22,240 nt of DNA, taken from Candidatus Magasanikbacteria bacterium CG1_02_32_51 (lineage in GTDB: Bacteria > Patescibacteriota > Patescibacteriia > Magasanikbacterales > UBA922). Positions 1-7,419 of this stretch are shown here, in pieces; positions within the stretch are counted from its first letter, which is position 1, and each line of letters starts with the position of its first letter. A model generated the notes under the pieces. That model searched no databases and had not been told where the DNA came from. It worked only from the letters and a program-made list of their open reading frames with translations. The position numbers and the translations under genes are program-made. Where the stretch lies: positions 1 through 22,240 of the forward strand of contig MNVC01000044.1 in assembly GCA_001871435.1 (NCBI GenBank). The letters run 5' to 3'.

Positions 1-1
1 C

Positions 2-1975
2 AAAGCAGTGGCTAGTGCTGGTGATTACCGAATTTTGAAAGAAGGGTCAGATGAACACAAACATCATCTGGATAGTATAAAAGTCAGTCGTAATAAGTTT
101 GTGTTATCGTTAATTTTGACTTTACCACTGCTGGTCGCGATGTTTTTTGATATGCCAATGCAGTTTGCTTGGATTACTTTATTTTTATCTTTTGTTGTAG
201 TTTTTATTACTGGCTGGCAATTTCATCGTGGTATGCTAAGTCAACTGAAGCATTTCAAAGCCAACATGGATACACTTGTGTCTGTGGGGACTTTGTCTGC
301 TTTTTTCTACAGTATTTATGCTATGACCATCGGCGCCCAACTTTATTTTGAGACCGCGGCTGTGATTGTAACTTTGATTTTACTTGGCAAGTATTTGGAA
401 GCCAAGAGTAAAGGCCGTGCCTCTGAAGCTATCAAAAAATTGTTTGCTTTGGGTGTGAAGAAAGCTCGTTTAATAGAAAATGGTAAGGAGAGAGAAGTGG
501 CTGTTGAGGATTTGCAAATTGACAATATTTTGTTAGTCAAAGCAGGGGAGAAGATTCCGCTAGACGCCAAGGTATTAGAAGGTAATACTTTTATTGACGA
601 ATCAATGCTCACAGGTGAAAGTGTGGCTGTGGAAAAAAATGTCGGGGATCAAGTTTACGCTGCGACTATCAATGGTACTGGAGTTATCAAAATAGAGGTA
701 AACAAAATTGCCAGCGAAACCATGCTTTCTCAAATTATTAAGCTTGTGGAACAGGCTCAAAGTAGTAAAGCACCTATGCAAAAATTGGTTGACAAAGTTT
801 CAGGTATTTTTGTACCAAGTGTCATTGTTATTGCTCTACTTACTTTTGCGATTTGGTATTTTTTATTGGGCGTTGGGTTTGAATTGAGTATTATCAATGC
901 CGTGGCTGTGCTTGTTATTGCTTGTCCTTGTGCTTTAGGTTTGGCAACGCCAACTGCTATTATGGTCGGTAGTGGCAAAGGTGCTGAAAAGGGGATCTTA
1001 ATAAAAGATTCAGAAAGTCTAGAATTAGCACACAAAATTCAAGTAGTCATGTTTGACAAGACTGGTACTTTGACTCAAGGTAAACCAGAGATTACTGATA
1101 TTAATGTTATTAAAAAAGATTTGAGTGAAGAAAAAATTATGAGTCTTGCTTGTGCTTTAGAAAAACAGAGTGAGCATTCTCTTGCATTAGCTTTTGTAAA
1201 ATTTGCCACAGAAAATAAATTATCTTTATTAGAAGCAAAAAAAGTTCAGACAATAAAAGGCCGTGGAATAAAAGGTTTAATTGAAACACAAGAAATATTT
1301 TTGGGTAATGCTAATTTTGTTAAAGAAGAAAAAATAAATATTGCAAAGGAAGCTGAAGAAATTTTTGAAAATTATGCTAGTCTAGGCAAGACGCCAATTT
1401 ATCTTTTTGATAAAAAAGATATATTGGCAGTTGTAGCCGTTGCTGATATCTTGCGTGAGACTGCCAAAGAAGCTATTAAGAAATTACAAGACAAAAATAT
1501 TCAAGTCTATATGATTACTGGCGATCATCAAAAAACTGCCAATGCTATTGCCAAAGAATTAGGAATTGACAATGTTTTAGCCGAAGTCTTGCCACAAAAT
1601 AAATCTGAAGAAGTAAAGAAATTACAAGCTCAAAATAAAGTTGTAGCTTTTGTTGGAGATGGCATCAATGACGCGCCTGCACTCGCACAAGCCAATCTGG
1701 GGATAGCTATGGGCGGTGGTAGTGATATTGCCCTTGAAACTGGTAATATTGTTCTAACCAACAGTAATCCTCTTAAAGTATATGAAGCTATTATGCTTTC
1801 CAAAAAGACTTTTTTGACTATCAAACAGAATCTATTTTTTGCCTTTTTTTATAATGTTATAGCTATTCCTTTGGCATCTATTGGTTTGCTTAGCCCTATG
1901 ATTGCTGCTTTAGCTATGAGTATGAGTAGTGTTTCTGTTGTTGTAAATAGTTTGAGGATTAGAGTAGGGAAGTAG
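2..1975 (+). CDS. copA: Copper-translocating P-type ATPase (P1B), 5' truncated by the window edge
   Basis: ATP-driven Cu(+) exporter of the inner membrane. The reading frame is open to the window edge, and its first residues (KAVASAGDYRI) look like the end of a heavy-metal-associated domain. The real start therefore lies upstream, and the GTG at 8 is not the start. Numbering residues from that GTG, the order is: membrane helices; actuator loop TGES at 202-205; CPC ion-binding motif at 306-308 (CPCALGLATP); phosphorylation motif DKTGTLT with D350; nucleotide-domain SEHS at 388-391; hinge GDGIND at 550-555. The last helices contain YN and MSMSS, the residues that mark Cu(+) rather than Zn/Cd pumps. 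Two small deviations: the usual SEHPL is SEHSL and the usual MGTGTDIA is MGGGSDIA. The invariant His is kept, so it is probably active. A hairpin terminator follows at once. Confidence 0.95.
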   Translation, partial: KAVASAGDYRILKEGSDEHKHHLDSIKVSRNKFVLSLILTLPLLVAMFFDMPMQFAWITLFLSFVVVFITGWQFHRGMLSQLKHFKANMDTLVSVGTLSAFFYSIYAMTIGAQLYFETAAVIVTLILLGKYLEAKSKGRASEAIKKLFALGVKKARLIENGKEREVAVEDLQIDNILLVKAGEKIPLDAKVLEGNTFIDESMLTGESVAVEKNVGDQVYAATINGTGVIKIEVNKIASETMLSQIIKLVEQAQSSKAPMQKLVDKVSGIFVPSVIVIALLTFAIWYFLLGVGFELSIINAVAVLVIACPCALGLATPTAIMVGSGKGAEKGILIKDSESLELAHKIQVVMFDKTGTLTQGKPEITDINVIKKDLSEEKIMSLACALEKQSEHSLALAFVKFATENKLSLLEAKKVQTIKGRGIKGLIETQEIFLGNANFVKEEKINIAKEAEEIFENYASLGKTPIYLFDKKDILAVVAVADILRETAKEAIKKLQDKNIQVYMITGDHQKTANAIAKELGIDNVLAEVLPQNKSEEVKKLQAQNKVVAFVGDGINDAPALAQANLGIAMGGGSDIALETGNIVLTNSNPLKVYEAIMLSKKTFLTIKQNLFFAFFYNVIAIPLASIGLLSPMIAALAMSMSSVSVVVNSLRIRVGK

Positions 1976-1993
1976 AGACAAATATTTTTTTGA

Positions 1994-2028
1994 AAAACAC
2001 CATCTAGGGCTGTAGAGGGTGTTTTTTT
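1994..2028 (+). terminator. Intrinsic terminator after copA
   Basis: Stem AAAACACC / GGTGTTTT with an inner TCT/AGA extension, followed by a run of seven T. It begins 18 bases after the copA stop. Confidence 0.8.
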
Positions 2029-2095
2029 GTTATTTTTGGGTTATATTTTAGGTATTAATATTGGCTTATTTTAGTCAATAAAGTCTATTTTACCA

Positions 2096-2124
2096 TTGAC
2101 AAAATCACTTTTTTGTGTTATACT
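2096..2124 (+). promoter_or_regulatory. Sigma70-type promoter of the secreted repeat protein
   Basis: TTGACA (2096-2101), a 17-base spacer and TATACT (2119-2124), with an extended TG at 2116-2117. Transcription should start near 2131, giving a leader of about 22 bases. There is no Shine-Dalgarno sequence before the ATG at 2153. Confidence 0.8.
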
Positions 2125-2152
2125 ATTGTGTTATTCATAATAAAATATATTT

Positions 2153-3655
2153 ATGAAAAAATACTTATCAATTAGCACAATTTCTGTTATGTGTATATTA
2201 TTGTCTATCTTCATGAGACCAGGAGTTGTTTCTGCTACAACTTATACTACAGGTAGTCTTATCAAGCTTGCTAATAAAGCAACTATTTATTATGTAGCTT
2301 CAGATAAGTTCAAATACGCTATACCTAATGAAATTACCTACAAAAGTTGGTATGATAATTTTTCAAATGTAAAAACTGTTTCTACTAAAGATTTTAATAG
2401 TTTCAAAACATCTAAAAATTTAGTCACTATTCACCCTGTTAAGCAGTTGGTAAAATTTGCTAATAGTAATAAAATTTATGTGGTAGATTCCGGAGCGGTT
2501 CTTAGATGGGTAAAAGATGAACAAACTGCCAAAAAATATTTTGGTCCTAATTGGTACAAAAATATTGTGATATTACCTCAAACAGATTTTACTAATTATA
2601 GTTTTGGGGCTGACATTGAGAGTAATACTATTTTTTCTAAGACACGTTCTTCTAATATAAGTAGTGATATTGATTCTGAACTTAAAAATAGAAAATTAAT
2701 AGCAACTAATTCTTTTGTTACTTTGACTAGTGTAGACTCAGAACCATTCTTAAAATCTTTGCAAGAAAATCTAAAAGCTGGTTTACAGCCAGGATTCAAT
2801 TACGCTGTTAATAATTATTTTTTGACTGCTAACTTTGCAGAGTCTGCTTTAACTTTGAAGTTATTGACAGTAGACAAAAATGATAAATTGTTTGTAAATG
2901 ATATAGAAATAGTTGATGTTTCCAAAATTAATTTGTCTTTGGTGGTTGGAAAAAATAATTTTGTTATCAAAGTTGTAAATTCAACAGGAAAAGAAAATAT
3001 TTACACTTTGGAAGTATTGCGTGAAAAATCTAGTGATAATAACTATATTAAATATATTACTGAAAACTTAAGTGATAATATTGATCCAAAATTTGATAAT
3101 AGTATCAAAGAATATGATATAAATGCTGGTTATGATGAAAATGTTTTGAAATTGAAAGTACAAGCTGAAGATAAAAAAACCACTGTTTATATAAATGAAC
3201 AAAAATTGTCAGCTGGTTATTATGGAACCTCTAATATTTTATTGGATAATGGTGAAAATAAAATAACTATTAGGTTAATAGCTGAAAATGGGGCTAATAG
3301 ATATTATTATTTAATAGTGAATCATAATAAATATCCAAAATTGGGTGATACTGATTTGTCTAGTTTGAAAACAAATTTTCAATCACGTGTTTATCCAGTA
3401 TTTAATCCAAAAACTAGTGTCTATTATTTACGTGTAACTGAAGATGAAAGTAGAATTATTGTAAGTGCCAAATCAAATAATAATAAAGCCCATGTAATAA
3501 TTGATGGTAGTAAGACTGCCTCAAAGAATATAAGTATATCTTATGGTGAGAGTATTATCTCTGTATCTGTAGAATTGGTGGGTGCTCCAGAATTTACCAA
3601 GACTTATAAAATAAGAGTATATAGAGGTGATGAGCCAGATTACAAATTTGAATAA
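2153..3655 (+). CDS. Secreted protein with three cadherin-like beta-sandwich repeats
   Basis: Exported 500-residue protein; function not recognised, probably structural or adhesive at the cell surface. A signal peptide covers residues 1-28 (basic start, hydrophobic core, likely cut after VVSA). Residues 36-67 and 99-134 are two copies of a module beginning L-(I/V)-K-x-A-N, with IYxV in the middle and an aromatic end (SWY, FGPNWY). I recall this module from other Patescibacteria surface proteins. Three tandem domains follow at about 199-291, 298-391 and 402-491. Each starts near a leucine and asparagine, has P-x-F-(N/D) early, and ends in a Y-x-(L/I)-x-V strand, as in the cadherin-like beta-sandwich family (PF12733). 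There is no C-terminal membrane anchor or LPXTG. It is transcribed alone between its own promoter and terminator. The family assignment is from memory of the pattern, not a search. Confidence 0.85.
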   Translation: MKKYLSISTISVMCILLSIFMRPGVVSATTYTTGSLIKLANKATIYYVASDKFKYAIPNEITYKSWYDNFSNVKTVSTKDFNSFKTSKNLVTIHPVKQLVKFANSNKIYVVDSGAVLRWVKDEQTAKKYFGPNWYKNIVILPQTDFTNYSFGADIESNTIFSKTRSSNISSDIDSELKNRKLIATNSFVTLTSVDSEPFLKSLQENLKAGLQPGFNYAVNNYFLTANFAESALTLKLLTVDKNDKLFVNDIEIVDVSKINLSLVVGKNNFVIKVVNSTGKENIYTLEVLREKSSDNNYIKYITENLSDNIDPKFDNSIKEYDINAGYDENVLKLKVQAEDKKTTVYINEQKLSAGYYGTSNILLDNGENKITIRLIAENGANRYYYLIVNHNKYPKLGDTDLSSLKTNFQSRVYPVFNPKTSVYYLRVTEDESRIIVSAKSNNNKAHVIIDGSKTASKNISISYGESIISVSVELVGAPEFTKTYKIRVYRGDEPDYKFE

Positions 3656-3667
3656 TTTCTTCAGAAC

Positions 3668-3700
3668 AAAAAAATCATCCTATATTTAGGATGATTTTTT
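3668..3700. terminator. Bidirectional terminator between two convergent genes
   Basis: Stem TCATCCTA / TAGGATGA (3675-3682 with 3687-3694), flanked by an A-run on the left and a T-run on the right, so it can stop transcription from both the secreted-protein gene (plus) and rlmN (minus). Confidence 0.85.
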
Positions 3701-3704
3701 GTAT

Positions 3705-4721
3705 TTATTTTTTATTTTTGAGAGCAAGTTGTCCGCAAGCGGCATTGATATCTTGTCCAAAAGCAAATCTTTCAGAAGTTTTGATGCCAGCACGCATCAG
3801 AATATTTTTGAACTTCTTGATATTTTGTGGAAGCGATGGACGGAATTTGCCAGTTGGGTTGTAGCGAATTAGATTGACCATATAGAGAGATGTGTCATTG
3901 CCAAGTAATTCTACCAATTCTCTGGCATGTTCCTCTCTATCATTTACATTATCCATCATAAGATATTCAAACATGATTTGTCTATCTCTATCATTTTTGT
4001 ATTCTTCTACTGCCTGCATCACTCTATCAATTCCAAAACGTTTGTTGATTGGCATGAGAGAAGATCTAAGTTCGTCATTGGTGGCGTGTAAAGAAATAGC
4101 AAGATTGAGTTGTAGTGGTTCTTTGGCAAATTTTTGGATTCCTGGTACAACGCCACTTGTGGAAATAGAAATATGTCTAGCACCGATATTGAAGGCGTCT
4201 TTGTCATTGAGTAGTTTTACTGAAGCCATAACATTGTCATAGTTCATAAAAGGTTCACCCATACCCATATAAACAATATTGGTAATACGAGTATTTTCTT
4301 TTTGATTTTTTTTCAGGTATCTGGCAAAAAATAATACTTGTAAAACAATCTCACTGACAGTCAAATTTCTACCAAGCCCAAGAGTTCCTGTAGCACAAAA
4401 AGCACAGCCAACCGGACAACCAACTTGGCAAGATACACAAACAGTATTACGACCATCTTTGTGTTGCATAAGTACTGTTTCTATTTGGGACTTGTCTTCT
4501 AATAAAATAAGAGCTTTGGTGGTGTCTGTGTTGTTGGATTCAAAAGCTGTGGACTTTATTTTTAACGGGCATTCTTCTTTTAGTCTATCACGTAAATCTT
4601 TTGGTAAAGTAGTATTATCATCCCAGTTTTCTATAAGGTCAACAAAAATAGCTTGCCAGGCTTGTTTGAAGCGGAATTTTGGTTGGTCTCTTAATACTTC
4701 TTTTAGTTTGTCTAGGTTCAT
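3705..4721 (-). CDS. rlmN: Dual-specificity 23S rRNA / tRNA adenine-C2 methyltransferase RlmN
   Basis: Radical-SAM enzyme that puts the C2 methyl on A2503 of 23S rRNA and on A37 of some tRNAs. The 4Fe-4S motif is Cx3Cx2C with C102, C106 and C109, inside CQVGCPVGCAFCATG. The C-terminal DINAACGQL carries C329, matching the second catalytic Cys of the family, and C95 or C98 lies where the first is expected. Also typical are NIVYMGMGEP, the ISTSG segment and LAISLHA. The 338 residues are slightly short of the usual 340-380. The start MNLDKLK fits the family N-terminus. It is monocistronic, with a strong promoter about 100 bases upstream and an unusually long, structured leader. Confidence 0.96.
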   Translation of the reverse strand: MNLDKLKEVLRDQPKFRFKQAWQAIFVDLIENWDDNTTLPKDLRDRLKEECPLKIKSTAFESNNTDTTKALILLEDKSQIETVLMQHKDGRNTVCVSCQVGCPVGCAFCATGTLGLGRNLTVSEIVLQVLFFARYLKKNQKENTRITNIVYMGMGEPFMNYDNVMASVKLLNDKDAFNIGARHISISTSGVVPGIQKFAKEPLQLNLAISLHATNDELRSSLMPINKRFGIDRVMQAVEEYKNDRDRQIMFEYLMMDNVNDREEHARELVELLGNDTSLYMVNLIRYNPTGKFRPSLPQNIKKFKNILMRAGIKTSERFAFGQDINAACGQLALKNKK

Positions 4722-4734
4722 AGATTTTTGCTAT

Positions 4735-4812
4735 AATTGTTGTAAATGTTGAAAATGTTATAAATGATGTCTCATTTACAACAAACGAAGTGATAAAATA
4801 TATACAACAATT
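4735..4812 (-). promoter_or_regulatory. rlmN 5' leader with mutually exclusive hairpins
   Basis: The roughly 95-base transcribed leader holds four related arms. 4757-4767 pairs with 4772-4782 (11 positions, one G-U, 4-base loop). 4737-4748 (TTGTTGTAAATG) is an exact 12-base inverted repeat of 4773-4784. 4735-4744 is also complementary to 4803-4812 over 10 bases. The 4773-4784 arm cannot be in both of its helices at once, so two folds compete just upstream of the start codon. I see no known riboswitch and no T-run, so any control would act on translation or RNA stability. Confidence 0.45.
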
Positions 4813-4824
4813 CCAACATTCCAC

Positions 4825-4853
4825 ATAATACCTTAGTTTAGCTTTTTTTTCAA
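4825..4853 (-). promoter_or_regulatory. rlmN promoter
   Basis: On the minus strand TTGAAA (4848-4853), a 17-base spacer and TATTAT (4825-4830). Transcription should start near 4817. Confidence 0.65.
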
Positions 4854-4870
4854 GTGCTGACTTAAGTTTC

Positions 4871-4899
4871 AAAAACGCCCATTGTTTTGGACGTTTTTT
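4871..4899 (-). terminator. Terminator after ribH
   Basis: Imperfect stem AAACG-C-CCA / TGG-A-CGTTT, with T-runs on either side depending on strand. It lies 23 bases past the ribH stop and ahead of the rlmN promoter, so termination of ribH is the likely use. Confidence 0.6.
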
Positions 4900-4921
4900 T
4901 TGTTTGTTTATGTTTTGACAC

Positions 4922-5374
4922 TTATTCTTTTATCAATCTAGCATTATGAAGAGCCGCAACTACTGCTTCAGCACCCAGACTAACTCTTTCTTCTGCTAAT
5001 TGTCTATTTTGAGTAGTAAGTACAGCAAAGCCAATAGACATAGTATTGTCCAACATAGCACGCATGACACCGTCACTCACCATCTTACAAACATATTGAT
5101 AATGATCTGTCTCGCCTTTGATTACTGTGCCAATAGCTACTAGACAATCATGTTTTTTCTTTTGAGACAATGATTGTAATAAGACTGGTATTTCTACGCT
5201 ACCAGCAACAGTGTATATATCAATATTTTCTTCTTTGACCTGGTATTCTTTTAATTTTTCTAGTGCTGAGCTTTTTATTTTTTCAATTATATCCACATTG
5301 AAATTTGTACATACCAAGCCAACTTTGTAGTTTGAAGCATCAAAAATTTCTAAAGATTTTTTTCCTTCTTGCAT
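4922..5374 (-). CDS. ribH: 6,7-dimethyl-8-ribityllumazine synthase (lumazine synthase)
   Basis: Condenses ArP (5-amino-6-ribitylaminouracil) with a butanone phosphate to give the direct precursor of riboflavin; cytosolic, usually a pentamer or a 60-mer shell. At 150 residues it has the normal length. Family motifs in order: TNFN (23-26), AGSVEIP (57-63, usually PGAFEIP), GTVIKGETDHYQYV with the catalytic His at 91, and VLTTQN (usually VLTTEN) before a C-terminal GAEAVVAALHNA helix. No other riboflavin gene lies in the window, and ribH is transcribed alone. It could act with distant rib genes, on scavenged precursors, or as a shell-forming protein. The leader carries a 15-base motif shared with the DUF5671 gene. 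Confidence 0.93.
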   Translation of the reverse strand: MQEGKKSLEIFDASNYKVGLVCTNFNVDIIEKIKSSALEKLKEYQVKEENIDIYTVAGSVEIPVLLQSLSQKKKHDCLVAIGTVIKGETDHYQYVCKMVSDGVMRAMLDNTMSIGFAVLTTQNRQLAEERVSLGAEAVVAALHNARLIKE

Positions 5375-5424
5375 ATTTTTTTGTTATTGGTTAATAAAAA
5401 AATGTATTGTTAAGTTATAAGTTT

Positions 5425-5452
5425 ATCTTACTACTAAGATTTTTTTTGTCAA
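5425..5452 (-). promoter_or_regulatory. Likely ribH promoter
   Basis: On the minus strand a consensus TTGACA (5447-5452), followed after 16 bases by TAAGAT (5425-5430), a weak -10. The -35 is convincing; the exact -10 is less so. Confidence 0.45.
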
Positions 5453-5463
5453 ATATTTGTATC

Positions 5464-5496
5464 AAAAAAAGCGACTAGTATATCTGTATCGCTTTT
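5464..5496 (-). terminator. Intrinsic terminator (minus strand) below the GC-rich islet
   Basis: Stem AAAAGCGA / TCGCTTTT (5467-5474 with 5489-5496). Read on the minus strand it ends in seven T. No protein gene ends nearby on that strand, so it implies a short RNA transcribed from the islet, or a backup terminator for tRNA-Gln. Confidence 0.6.
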
Positions 5497-5513
5497 ATAT
5501 AATTGCTTTGTTT

Positions 5514-5577
5514 GGGACTAGGGATTCCCTCCTACGGTTTTGTTTTACAAACCTTCGGCGGGTAAACTTCTCATTCC
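5514..5577 (-). other. GC-rich islet of unknown nature, possibly a small RNA or dispersed repeat
   Basis: This 64-base block is much richer in G and C than its surroundings and contains no credible gene. It holds a near-palindrome AGGGATTCCCT (5520-5530) and a hairpin with arms GGTTTTGT (5536-5543) and ACAAACC (5547-5553). It lies between two minus-strand terminators. That placement suggests either a short transcript ending at 5464 or an inserted repeat element next to a tRNA gene. I do not recognise an RNA family. Confidence 0.4.
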
Positions 5578-5607
5578 TTTTAGATTTTTAGAGTCTTTAT
5601 TAATATA

Positions 5608-5637
5608 AAAAAATAAGCTAAAATTAGCTTATTTTTT
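5608..5637 (-). terminator. Terminator of tRNA-Gln
   Basis: Near-perfect stem with arms AATAAGCTAA and TTAGCTTATT, with T-runs, starting right after the tRNA 3' end on the minus strand. Confidence 0.85.
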
Positions 5638-5639
5638 AG

Positions 5640-5710
5640 TTCGCGGACAGGGATTCGAACCCCGATACTCAGGACCAGAACCTGAAGTCCTACCATTAGA
5701 CGATCCGCGA
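5640..5710 (-). tRNA. tRNA-Gln, anticodon CTG
   Basis: A 71-base cloverleaf on the minus strand. Acceptor TCGCGGA pairs with TCCGCGA; D stem GTCT/GGAC with loop AATGGTA; anticodon stem TCAGG/CCTGA with loop TTCTGGT, giving anticodon CTG for the CAG codon; T stem CGGGG/CCCTG with loop TTCGAAT. The discriminator base is A, and CCA is not encoded, so it must be added after transcription. It has its own promoter just past the dnaX stop and its own terminator. Confidence 0.95.
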
Positions 5711-5723
5711 TTGTTTGTTAACT

Positions 5724-5751
5724 ATATTAGCACAAAAAAAAGCTTAGTCAA
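5724..5751 (-). promoter_or_regulatory. tRNA-Gln promoter
   Basis: On the minus strand TTGACT (5746-5751), a 16-base spacer containing a T8 run, and TAATAT (5724-5729) preceded by an extended TG. The start point would fall only a few bases before the mature tRNA 5' end. Confidence 0.7.
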
Positions 5752-5758
5752 GAATTGG

Positions 5759-7366
5759 TTAACTTACTATTTCACCACCAAGTGCTGTGGCTAGGCTATT
5801 TAGCTGATTATTGCTCCTAGTAGCTATCTTTTGATTACTTGGAATTTCTATTATCTCCAAAGAGATATTTGACTTTAGAAGATCAATTAAAATATATTCT
5901 ATTTTTTGTTTTGTAGTATGTTCTTGTAGTTTTTCTTTGTGAAAAGAATACTCTACAGATATAGTGATGGCATTGTTATCAACTTTATTTATTTTTGACA
6001 TTTTAAGGATAAAAGCCAGAGAGGGTGCATCTGTTTCTATTTTTTTTATAAAGTTTGACCAAATATTTTCTACTTGTGTTAGATTAATTTCATTTTTATT
6101 AGTTGAAGTTTTTTTTTCTTCTTCATTTGTTTTTTCAATTTTTTTAGTTTCTTTCTCTGTATTATTTTGTATTTCTGATACTGTATTTATTATATTATTT
6201 TCTATTTTTGTTTGTTTGGTTGTATTGGTAATTTCTTCTTTTTGTAAGCTGTAAGCTGTATTTTGATTGATACGATTATCTTTGTTACACCATTCTATTA
6301 CCAACATCTCTAAAGGTAATTGAGGAAGGACTGAATTTTTTATTTCACTATCACGTTTTATGGCAAGGTCTAGTAATTCTATAATTTTTGTTTCTGATAA
6401 TTTTGTAATTATTTCAATAATTTGTTGTTTTTGTTCTTTGTTTATGTCTAATTCTTGTTCTGCTAGATTCATATCTATACCAGCAATCATTATTATTCTC
6501 AAAAATTCAATAAATTCATGAGAAAAATAAGAGATATTTAATCCTTCTTTAATGAGTTTATCCAAAAAATTCAAACATTCAGTTTGTTGTTTGTCGACTA
6601 GATATTGAATAAATTCTAATTGTAATTCAATATTAGCGCTAGGCAATATAAGTGAAGCTGATTCTACTGTTATTTTTTTGTCACCACTAGCCATCAATTG
6701 TTCAAGTAGACTAATACCATCACGTAGACAGCCTTCACTTTTTCTAGCAATTCTAATTAGTATTTCATCATCAACTTTTACACCTTCTTTTTTGGCAATA
6801 TTTTCTAGACTTTTTTTCATTTCTTTTGTAGGAACTTTGGTAAAAGTATAGCGTTGACAACGAGAAATTATAGTGGCTGGTAGTTTTTGGGGGTCAGTAG
6901 TAGCTAAAATAAAGACTACATATTTTGGTGGCTCTTCCAGTGTTTTTAACAAAGCATTAAAAGCAGCTGTGGATAACATATGAACCTCATCTATAATGAA
7001 AACTTTGTATTTGGAGTGTGTTGGTTTGAATTGAGAATTTTCAATAATATTTTGTCGGACATTATCTACTCCGGTATGGCTAGCAGCATCTATTTCTATA
7101 ACGTCAATTGAACTAGAAGTACTTATTTCAATACAAGATGAACAATTGTTGCAAGGTTCAGCTGAAGTTGTCTTTCTATTGATACAATTCAAAGATTTGG
7201 CTAAGATACGGGCTATTGTTGTCTTGCCAACTCCACGAGGACCAGAAAAAAGATAAGCATGAGAAATTTTGTCATTTATAATTTGGTTTATTAGTGTTTG
7301 TGTAATATGTTCTTGTTCAATGATGTCAGCAAAGGTTTGAGGACGATATTTGTGGTAGAGAGCCAT
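5759..7366 (-). CDS. dnaX: DNA polymerase III subunit tau (and possibly gamma)
   Basis: Motor subunit of the clamp loader that places the sliding clamp on DNA and, as tau, tethers the polymerase. Its AAA+ module shows Walker A GPRGVGKT (42-49), four zinc Cys (C61, C72, C75, C78), Walker B VFIIDEVH (122-129), ALLKTLEEPP, and the sensor/arginine-finger segment ending in SRC (168-170). The collar domain runs to about residue 370. A low-complexity linker rich in N, T, E and K follows at about 375-425, then a C-terminal tau domain to 535. The linker contains an A9 run (see that entry), which could yield a shorter gamma form. The start MALYHKYRPQTF is the standard one. Promoter is 54 bases upstream and divergent from the SWIB gene. 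Confidence 0.97.
   Translation of the reverse strand: MALYHKYRPQTFADIIEQEHITQTLINQIINDKISHAYLFSGPRGVGKTTIARILAKSLNCINRKTTSAEPCNNCSSCIEISTSSSIDVIEIDAASHTGVDNVRQNIIENSQFKPTHSKYKVFIIDEVHMLSTAAFNALLKTLEEPPKYVVFILATTDPQKLPATIISRCQRYTFTKVPTKEMKKSLENIAKKEGVKVDDEILIRIARKSEGCLRDGISLLEQLMASGDKKITVESASLILPSANIELQLEFIQYLVDKQQTECLNFLDKLIKEGLNISYFSHEFIEFLRIIMIAGIDMNLAEQELDINKEQKQQIIEIITKLSETKIIELLDLAIKRDSEIKNSVLPQLPLEMLVIEWCNKDNRINQNTAYSLQKEEITNTTKQTKIENNIINTVSEIQNNTEKETKKIEKTNEEEKKTSTNKNEINLTQVENIWSNFIKKIETDAPSLAFILKMSKINKVDNNAITISVEYSFHKEKLQEHTTKQKIEYILIDLLKSNISLEIIEIPSNQKIATRSNNQLNSLATALGGEIVS
6109..6117 (-). other. A9 slippery run in dnaX, candidate gamma/tau frameshift site
   Basis: Nine consecutive A on the coding strand span codons 417-420 (E-K-K-T). 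Adding one A (or a -1 shift) gives K-K-N-F-N then a stop, a 422-residue product. Losing one A gives a stop about eleven codons on. Either product keeps the AAA+ and collar domains and drops the tau end, which is the known organisation of gamma. Thermus dnaX is known to use transcriptional slippage on an A9 run. Confidence 0.5.
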
Positions 7367-7419
7367 AAGTTTATTTTGGTTATTTTTGGTGTGGATTACT
7401 TATTTTTTTTAGCTAATTT

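Noticed and set aside
4639..4872. 77-codon minus-strand open frame upstream of and overlapping rlmN
   Set aside because: Overlaps the rlmN start in another frame, has Cys/Thr-rich unpatterned sequence, and spans the rlmN promoter and leader.
5545..5574. Minus-strand micro-ORF MRSLPAEGL in the GC-rich islet, preceded by AAAGGA
   Set aside because: Nine codons, with the purine tract directly abutting the ATG. No other gene in the window uses such a site; more likely chance within a structured element.
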